From positions 186,001 to 250,000 of the forward strand of contig JAMYHL010000006.1 in the NCBI GenBank assembly GCA_025531455.1: a DNA stretch of 64,000 nt, read 5' to 3'. The DNA is from Apiotrichum sp. Y4204. Its lineage: Eukaryota; Basidiomycota; Tremellomycetes; Trichosporonales; Trichosporonaceae. The position numbers were made by a program, and so were the translations under genes. Each line of letters begins with the position of its first letter. Within the stretch, counting starts at the first letter, position 1. Under the pieces are notes generated by a model. It worked only from the letters and a program-made list of their open reading frames with translations. It ran no database searches and was not told where the DNA came from. Below are positions 57,044 through 64,000 of this stretch, piece after piece.

Positions 57044-57778
57044 CCTGACGGGAGGGGGTGGAAGGGGGGATTAAAAGAGTGGGGTAAGTGTCAATGAGAG
57101 TGTGTGGAGAGTGAGAGAGAGAGATGATACCTTGATGATGAGCTCGAAGGGAGGGGTAACTGTCAGCGGGGTAGAGATGGCTCTTTCAGTGCTCGAGACA
57201 CGCTCGAGCAGCTCCAGCTGTGCGCTGCGCTGCGCTGTCGCGTCAGTGGCTCCCTGCCCGCGTGTTCTGGTGCACCAAACACTATCCGGGGGGAACACAT
57301 AAGTGTCCCACTGCCACGTCAAGCTGTGCCGGTGGAGAGGGGGAGGGGCGGGCCGGCGGAGGCGAAGAAGCTTAATCCTGCTAGCGCAAGGAAAGAGATG
57401 AGTGGATCTCGCGTGGCATGTGCCACACACTCAATCTCCGCGGCGAATCCTCCTGGCTGGGGCTTGTTCCTGGGTGAGAGGACTCGGGCCTGGCTGGGAG
57501 GGAAGGCAGAATAGCAGACACAGAGGGGGAAGACAATAGCAATCCGTGACCCGCCAGCCAGGGGAGCAGCCAACCACCGTAGCCGGATACAAGGCATGGC
57601 GCGGAGGGAATCGCACCCAGAGCCTACAGAGAGCCACAACTGCCTCCGTCCCCTGCCTGGCTCTCATTGCTGCATTGCTCGCTGCTCGCTGCTCGCTCCT
57701 GCCTGCTCGCCGTCATTCCAACTCCATCACACCTCTCACCACCCCCATTCACCACTCTCCCACCTCCCGACCGCCGCC
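57044..57778. other. Divergent intergenic region (SEC63 / COX13)
   Basis: About 0.74 kb with both promoters; a C-rich CACCTCTCACCACCCCCA-like leader precedes the COX13 start. No gene seen. Confidence 0.5.
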
Positions 57779-58601
57779 ATGCTCCGCGCCACCCGTACCC
57801 TCGCCACCGCCGCCCGCGCCGCCCGCGGATACTCCACCGCCGCCGGCAACGAGTTCGTCGCCGAGCGCGAGGCCGTCAAGGCCCACGCCAAGGGTGAGCC
57901 CCGAGCGCCGACAGCCGAGGTGCATCACCTCCAACTTCCACCTCGGCTCGCCTCGGCATACGGCTTTATACATCGCTGACAGTCGCAGAGACCACCGAGC
58001 TCTGGAAGAAGGTCTCGTGAGTGCCCGGCGTCTCGAGGCGGAGCGCGCGCGCGCAATTGCAGAATCAATCGTGGATACGAAATCACCATCCCGAATCGCA
58101 CCGGTTGCGCAACCACTCCGACCCTCCCATCTTAACCCACCATCTAACCCCAGGTTCTTCGTCTGCATCCCCGCGACCCTCATTGGCGCCGCCTGGACCT
58201 ACAAGCTTGAGGCCGAGCACCACCACCACATTGAGCACATCAAGGAGGAGAACGGCGGCGAGCTCCCCGAGGTCCCCAAGTACGAGTACATGAACATCCG
58301 GTGAGTGCCAGTCTTTGATCTTACGCGCTTGGACTCGGCCCTCGGCGGAATGTACCGAAGAGCACGGCACGATGGCCCGCTGCTCGCCATCATCTCCCCG
58401 GCTTGCTCCGCCGTGCGCCGTGCACTCTATTCCTCCGCTCCCAAGTACATCACGCGCCACCCCACCCTGTGGCGTGCGCTGTTTTACCCGAGTTGCAACC
58501 CGCCTGCTTTGTTGCTCTTGCTCACACCCAGCACCAAGCCCTTCCCTTGGGGCATGCAGTCCCTCTTCTTCAACCCCGAGGTCAACACCCGCGTCGAGTA
58601 A
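57779..58601 (+). CDS. COX13: Cytochrome c oxidase subunit VIa (Cox13)
   Basis: Four exons: 57779-57893, 57989-58016 (28 nt), 58154-58300, 58532-58601; 119 residues. MLRATRTLATAARAARGYST is a mitochondrial presequence. Then ETTELWKKVSFFVCIPATLI spliced together, a single membrane helix (FFVCIPATLIGAAWTYKL), the conserved EAEHHHHIEHIKEE stretch, EVPKYEYMNIRTKPFPWGMQ and SLFFNPEVN, the subunit VIa hallmark. It is a small nuclear-encoded subunit of complex IV facing the intermembrane space, with a role in dimer contact and regulation. Introns (95, 137 and 231 nt) are longer than the window norm. Confidence 0.96.
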
Positions 58602-59037
58602 ATTTGTCGTGTTGCGAAAGGCAAAACGAATGCATGGATCTAGCACGGATCGGAAGGGAAAGGCGAGACGCAGACGGACGAGTGGGACGAGATGGGGAGG
58701 ATAGGATTGAGAGGACTTGGAGAGAGTGACCTGGAGAGAGTGAGCGCCGTGAGAAGCGCAAAGGGCTGGCTGCGCAGTGCCGAGGGCGAATGTTTCGCCT
58801 GTTGTGGTGTGATTCCCGCAAAGTGGCAGCAAGAGGGTGGAACACCTTGCAAGTCAGCGACAGGCGAGTGGGGGGAAGCGTTGAGGGCTTGTTTGCCCTC
58901 GCTCCGGCAACGTCCTGTGGTCCAAAACACACTCTTGCCAGTGTTCTCGACGCTCTGTCCGGGCTCTGCACTCCAGAATGCGGTACATGAGATGACACTG
59001 TCTGCTAAGGTATGATACAACGAATCCGGTAGCGCAA
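58602..59037. other. Convergent intergenic region (COX13 / GYP7)
   Basis: About 0.44 kb of shared 3' flank. A 109-residue ORF-like stretch exists but is not protein-like. Nothing else seen. Confidence 0.5.
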
Positions 59038-61771
59038 TCACGGGGCCGGGGGAGCCTTGGCGGCCCAGCAGTCGAGCAGCTCGCGCAGCTCGGGGCTGAT
59101 GCGTTTCTCGGCCTTGCGCGCCTCGAGCGCCGACGCCGAGGTCGGGCTGCTGCGTCCGCTTGCGTCGGCGGCGCATTCCTTGTCGATCTCCTCGACGACA
59201 GTGCGGAACTGAAGGAAGAGGACCTCGGCCTGCGCGAGGGTCGTGTCGAGATCGATCTGGGGTTAGTGCTCGACGATAACAGTCCGACAGCACTCACCGT
59301 TCCGCTCAGGTCGTTGGCGTACTTGAGCACCTCGTCGAATTCCGCGAGATAGCGGATGATGACGTCGCGGTGGGACTGGAGCACGGCGAGCGCAATGAAG
59401 AGCACGAAGCGGTCGGAATAGTAATTTGTCCACAGCACCTCCCAGAGCTTTATGATGGTCTCGAAGCGGAACTCGCGCTTGAACGCAATGAGGATCCAAC
59501 GGAAGCAGAAGAAGAGGTTGAGCGACTCGGTCTTCTCTGCACTGTCAGCTTGGAATGGAGAAAGCATACGTACCGAGATGGGCATAGAGCTCCGGGTCCA
59601 TGAGCTGGATGAGCTGCTGCAGCGTGCTGAGCTGTCGGCGCATGCCGCTCTGGTCGCGCAGGAAGTTGGCCTCCATGATCTTCATGACGCCGACAAGACC
59701 CCAGAAAGCGTCCGCCTCGTTGCAGTCGAAGACGTAGTAGATCGGGCTCAGGAGGTCCGACATGCCTGCCATCAGAGAATGAAGATAGAGGGACTCACCT
59801 TGGACGTAACCGAGTTCAGGCGCGTTGACGTGGTAGCTCATAAGAACGGTGCGCAGAGCCGCGATGTTCGCTGTCGTTAGGTTGGACACATACTATTACC
59901 TACCATTCAGAGGCGCATGCCCGCCCTCTTCTTCCTTGTCGCCTTCACCCCAGATACCATTTCCAGAGCCGCCAGGTGTCGCAGGTTCCTCTCCAGCCTC
60001 GAAGGCGTATATCGGCTGTGTGCGATCGGTACGGCGGCAGTCGACGTCGATACGGTGCCACTCTTCGCGCCACGCCTCTGGCGCCTCGCCGCTCTTCGTC
60101 TTCTCTCGCCACCCAGACAGAATCTCCGTGTATTCCATGCGCTTGTCGTACAGGATCTGCGCACGCGCCTTGTCGCGGTATGCACGCGCGTCCTCCCCAC
60201 CGCCAACCCACCCGGCATCCCACGGGACCACGCCAAGCAGCACTTCCCACCCCTCGCGACGCACGGCCATCTGGTCAGGTTCTGGACTGTCGGTGAATCC
60301 GCGGCGGAAGATCTCGCGGCGCACATATGCCTCGTCCCGCCCCTCAAGCATAAACCGCTCCCAATCGATCAGTGTAATTGGGTCGTTTGGCGTACGGGTG
60401 GGTTTCGGCATTGGCCGCTTGGCCGTCGAGGGAAGGAGAGAAAATACGCCGAGCGAGGTGAGATCGTCGCCGCTCTCGCTCCGTCCCGCCTGAGATGCGA
60501 GCTCGTCGCGGCGCGAACGCTCGCCTTCCTCCGCAACGACTCGCGCCCAGCGCGCGAGATACAGTCGCGCGGCCTCAAACTCGCTTGCGACATCCGAGCT
60601 GCGACTACCACGCGGGCGGGGTGCAGCCTCCCACTCTCCAGGAGCATTTACAAGACTTCGGAATGCTGGGGGCAGGTGTGGAACAACGGGCTTGGCAAGA
60701 GGATGGTTGAGCACGTTCTGCGCCGTGTGGCGCGCCATGTTGGTAATATTCGACAGGCCGATGAGAAGCGAGTCGCGTGGGGATGCACTCTGCACCGCCG
60801 ACAGGGTAGGATATGACGCGGTTCGCGGCGGGTATGCTCCCGCTTGTACAGGGGCTTGTTCGCTCTGTTCGCTGACTGTGCTGCTCGGCCGGTGGTAGGG
60901 GTCGTCGTACCCTGCTTCGTGTACCTCGCGGTCACTCTTGCTGGGATTGATGAGCCACAGCTCTCCACCGCGGTTGTTGCTGGCGGTGATCAGCCTGGAA
61001 CGGAGCAAAGTTGCCTGCTGCTTGAGCACATTGAGGAACGGAGGGAAGCCCCACGGCGGCGGTGTGGGCGAAGATGAGCGCGGTGTGGTGACTAGCGGCG
61101 TCTGGTCGTCGTGGAAGTACAGCGTCGGAAGCGACAGTCCGCCGAGAAGGTTGAACGTCGCGGAGCCATACCAATGCGACAGCGATGGCTACCGTCAGTC
61201 CTGCTAGCCGGGAATACGTACGGGGTATACCAGGATACTGTATATCTGTGAAACGGGGACGGAGAAAGCGTACTTTTCGCCGCGCGGCGCGGGCAGCGAG
61301 ACAAAGACATAGCCTGGTGTGAGATTGGTTCCCTCCCGGTTGCACGGTCACAGATGAATGGCCTGGAACATCCATCTCGACCTTCCCCGCCCCCTCACCT
61401 TCATCCTCTGCGGGAGTTCCGCTCGGCCGCTCTTCTACGCGCTGGTAGCTCCTCCTATCTTCGTCGGACATGCGCCGGAGTAGCTCATCGGGCACCCATA
61501 CGACCAGCACCTCCTTCCCGCCCGCCGCAGCACGCGCAGCGCTCGGCGCACTGTCCGGGACGCGCGGAGCGTTTGCCTCGCGATCCACCTCGACGAGACC
61601 GAGCAGGCCTGAGAGGTTGTCCCTCCGCAGCTGGGTCGGGTGGATGGCGACGTGCGACTTGCAGTAGATCAGCCGGGCCTTCTGCTCGCGATCCTGCTGT
61701 CCATGTCGTTGTGGGGAGGGGACATGCTCGAAACTGTCGACCGAGGCGCGCGGGTTCGCCTCCGAGGTCAT
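59038..61771 (-). CDS. GYP7: Rab GTPase-activating protein Gyp7 (TBC domain)
   Basis: Seven exons: 61399-61771, 61222-61313, 59904-61188, 59799-59870, 59574-59765, 59298-59536, 59038-59256; 823 residues. The N-terminal Gyp7-specific region reads ARLIYCKSHVAIHPTQ, then GYVFVSLPAPRGEKYAFSVP after the first splice, and PSLSHWYGSATFNLLGG. The TBC domain, from about residue 430, has EGWEVLLGVVPWDAGW, the Arg-finger motif in RIDVDCRRTDRTQPIY, the Gln-finger YVQG spliced to MSDLLSPIYYVFDC, ADAFWGLVGVMKIMEANFLR, and FRWILIAFKREF with the family's WEVLWTNYYSDRF. Gyp7 stimulates GTP hydrolysis on Ypt7/Rab7, controlling vacuole fusion. The exon 1 donor at 61398 was chosen over downstream GTs because only it restores frame. 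Divergent from SEC24. Confidence 0.95.
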
Positions 61772-62249
61772 GGCTTCGGGGTTGAGCTGGCGTCAGTTGG
61801 AGGGTTTGGGTGGCGGGTGGCAACAGTAGCTGAGGAAGCGGCGGCAGGGACGCACCTGTGTCATGTGGTTGTGGGATGTAGTACTCTACCCTCTCTTTGT
61901 GGACAGCTTTCTACCACTGAGCTGTCTGGGTATGAGGTCTAAGAGAGAGAGAGAGAGTTGCTCTACGCAATGCGTGGTGGCGAGAGAAGGCAGAGTGATG
62001 GCGACAAGGGAAGGAGAAGCGTGAAATGCACAGCAGGACGCATATGACGCGTCGAGGCTTATGATTTCATTTTCCTTTTCTGATCCCCCCAGGTTCTTTT
62101 GGGTGGCTTTCAGAATCAAAAGACCCGGAATGGAACAGCCGCCGATGACCGCGCGATGGCCGATGGGACGTGGAATTCACGTCCAAAGAAAGAACACCGT
62201 TTCCATCCATCTCCCTCTCGCCGTTCACACCAGATACCCCGTCTCCACG
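61772..62249. other. Divergent intergenic region (GYP7 / SEC24)
   Basis: Only 478 bp carrying both promoters and leaders; a GAGAGAGAGAGAG run lies at 61943-61957. No gene seen. Confidence 0.5.
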
Positions 62250-64000
62250 ATGCCGCCGAGGTCGCGCTACGCCGTCGATCCTTCGCTCTCCCAGCCGCAG
62301 CAGCAGCAGCAGGGACAGCCGGGACCGCAGTGGGGGCAGCAGCAGCCACAGCAACAGCACTATGGCCAGCCCGCACCCGCAGGTCCAGGCGCCGGGAGCC
62401 CGAACCAGATGTTCTCGCCGGCCGGCTCCGTCTCTCCCGGGCCCGCGTTCGGCGCACAGCAGCCGCAACAGTACGGACAGCCGCAGCACCAGTATGGCCA
62501 GCAATACGGACAACAGCAGTCGCACCAGCAGCCTCCGCAGCAGCCGTATGGACAGCCTCAGTACGGTCAGCCCCAGCATCAGCAGCACCAGCAGCAGTTC
62601 GGCTCCCCGCCTCCTGGCTTCCAACCCGGCGCGGGCGCGCCCGCACCCCAGGGGCACTACAACTACCCGCCGGCGAACCACATCCCTGCGCCGCCGCACG
62701 CCGCCGGGCCGGCGCTGACGGGCTCACGCGTCCGCATCGATCCCTCGCAGATGCCCGACCCGATCGAGGCGCAGGAGCTCGACCAGAACCTCTACGATGA
62801 GGAGGACTTTATGTCCGCCGACACCAAGGGGTTGATACCCCTCGCCGGGACGGATTACCGCGGCATCGACCAGGGTGAGTAGTGATGCGGGGATGCGGAA
62901 GAAGCGGTGAACATTGCGATGAGGATGTGCACTGCAGAACCCCAGCGCTGTTTCTGCTTCTCAAGTCTCGCTGACTCCAGGCAACTCGCTTCCGAGACAT
63001 CTCCGCCCATCGTTGCCGACCGTCCCCTCGACGCACCAGTTGCTCGACACCACCGCGCTGCCGTTCGGTCTTGTCGTCCAGCCGTTCGCCCCGTTGCGGT
63101 ATGATGAGGCGCCGGTGCCCCTCGTGACGAACTGGACTGCAGGGGAGAGCGCATTTGACGCGCCGCGCGCACCGTCCGGCGAAGACGAGGTCGGCCCGCC
63201 GCGTTGCGACAAGTGCCGCGCATACATCAACCCCTGGGTGCGGTTCACGGATGGCGGACGCCGCTGGGCGTGCAACCTGTGTAACGCCGAGACACCCCTC
63301 CCGCACGCGTACTTTGCGCACCTGTCGCCGATGGGCACGAGGATAGACCACCACGAGCGCCCGGAACTCCTCCACGGCACAGTCGACTTTGCCGTGCCCG
63401 GCCAATACTGGTTCCCGCAGCCGACAGGCTCGATCCTCGAGGACGAGGACATGGCAAACCCCGCGGCTGATGCTCTCGCGACTACTGGTGCGGACCTGCT
63501 CGGCGCGCTGCAGCAGTCGCTTGGCCAGACCCCGACGCGCGGACCGACACCCACACCATCGCACAAGGAGCGGATGCGGAAGGAGGGCGAGCGCCGCCTC
63601 CGCCGTCCTGTCCCGCTGTGCCGCGTGTTCGTGATTGATGTTTCTGTTCCGGCCGTGCAGCGCGGCATTGTCCGCGAGGTGTGCGAGGCCATCCGCCGCG
63701 CAATCTACGGCGAGCCCAAGGAGGCCAAGGAGGGAGAGGAGGAGGAGCAGGAGATGCTCATCGGCCAGGGCGAGCGCGTGGCGTTCATCACTGTCGACCA
63801 GGCGGTCGGGTTCTGGAACATTGCCCCGGCGCTCGCGTCGCCGCAGCTCCTCGTCGTATCGGACCTCGACGACATGTACTCGCCCCTTCACTCTGGATTC
63901 CTGGCTGACGCAACTGCATCGAGGTGAGTTAGCTTCGCCTGTCATGCCTAACTCTCAGGACCCAGATCGAGCAGCTCCTCACCCTCATTCCCAACATGTA
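62250..64000 (+). CDS. SEC24: COPII coat cargo-binding subunit Sec24 (5' part)
   Basis: Three exons visible: 62250-62874, 62981-63923, 63959->64000; the gene continues past the right edge, so only about 536 residues are seen. The first 200 residues are Gln/Pro/Gly-rich (QQQQQGQPGPQWGQQQPQQQ and YGQP repeats), the usual disordered Sec24 N-terminus. A zinc finger follows, CDKCRAYINPWVRFTDGGRR then ACNLC (CX2C-X18-CX2C), then GTVDFAVPGQYW and the trunk domain (RPVPLCRVFVIDVSVPAVQR, VAFITVDQAVGFWN, LLVVSDLDDMYSP). Sec24 selects cargo at ER exit sites as partner of Sec23. Start taken at 62250, preceded by CTCCACG; an upstream in-frame ATG at 62061 would add 63 non-conserved residues. Confidence 0.96.

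Noticed and set aside
62809..63945. 378-codon minus-strand frame opposite SEC24
   Set aside because: Antisense of the Sec24 zinc finger and trunk; sense frame is clearly conserved.
13..64000. tRNA, 5S rRNA, CRISPR arrays, LTRs or transposon terminal repeats
   Set aside because: Scanned for GGTTCRANNCC B-boxes, regular spacer-repeat arrays and long terminal repeats on both strands; no convincing instance found.

Overview
The window is nuclear DNA from a GC-rich basidiomycete fungus, most likely a tremellomycete yeast of the Trichosporonales type. This is inferred from gene architecture: almost every gene is split by very short introns (31 to about 80 nt) with GTGAGT/GTGCGT/GTACGT donors and CTNAC-like branch sites. 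It also fits a Ste50/Ubc2-type adaptor with SAM, RA and two SH3 domains, and a set of ordinary fungal housekeeping genes. I saw no rRNA, tRNA, CRISPR array or intact mobile element. Exon structures were built by hand from reading frames and splice signals; every multi-exon model closes in frame.

Layout. 1-9 kb: an FHA-domain regulator running off the left edge (-), an RTC4-domain protein (-), a METTL26/DUF938 protein (+) and a Pho80-type cyclin (+). 9-13.8 kb: an unusually long stretch (4.9 kb) with no gene I can support. 13.8-30 kb: an amino-acid/GABA-type permease (+), a HIT hydrolase (-), a Ser/Arg-rich repeat protein of unknown function (+), an HMT1-like ABC transporter (+), a PLC-X-domain phospholipase (-) and an ACOT9-type acyl-CoA thioesterase (+). 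30.6-44 kb: a Ste50/Ubc2 adaptor (-), a Cox18/Oxa1-family insertase (+), ATP synthase subunit j (-), a histidine phosphatase (-), IWS1/SPN1 (-) and squalene synthase ERG9 (+). 45-54 kb: a 906-residue orphan (+), a YbaK-domain protein (-), ICP55 peptidase (+) and a large protein with a split Cys cluster and a Ulp1-like C-terminus (-). 54.7-64 kb: SEC63 (-), COX13 (+), GYP7 (-) and SEC24 (+, cut by the right edge).

The genes do not form a pathway cluster. Two loose themes appear: mitochondrial proteins (Acot9, Cox18, Atp18, Icp55, Cox13) and secretory-pathway proteins (Sec63, Gyp7, Sec24). Several neighbours are divergent pairs sharing 0.5-1.7 kb of intergenic DNA (RTC4/METTL26, HIT/repeat protein, PLC/ACOT9, STE50/COX18, IWS1/ERG9, YbaK/ICP55, SEC63/COX13, GYP7/SEC24).

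Most worth a second look: the protein at 51637-54274 (two CX2CX6C half-clusters 49 residues apart, fused to a Ulp1-like region lacking catalytic residues); the four-copy basic/acidic repeat protein at 18372-20081; the 7-nt and 17-nt exons of ICP55 and the 14-nt exon of ERG9; the FHA domain interrupted by a very long Ala-rich insertion; and the 4.9-kb gene-poor gap.
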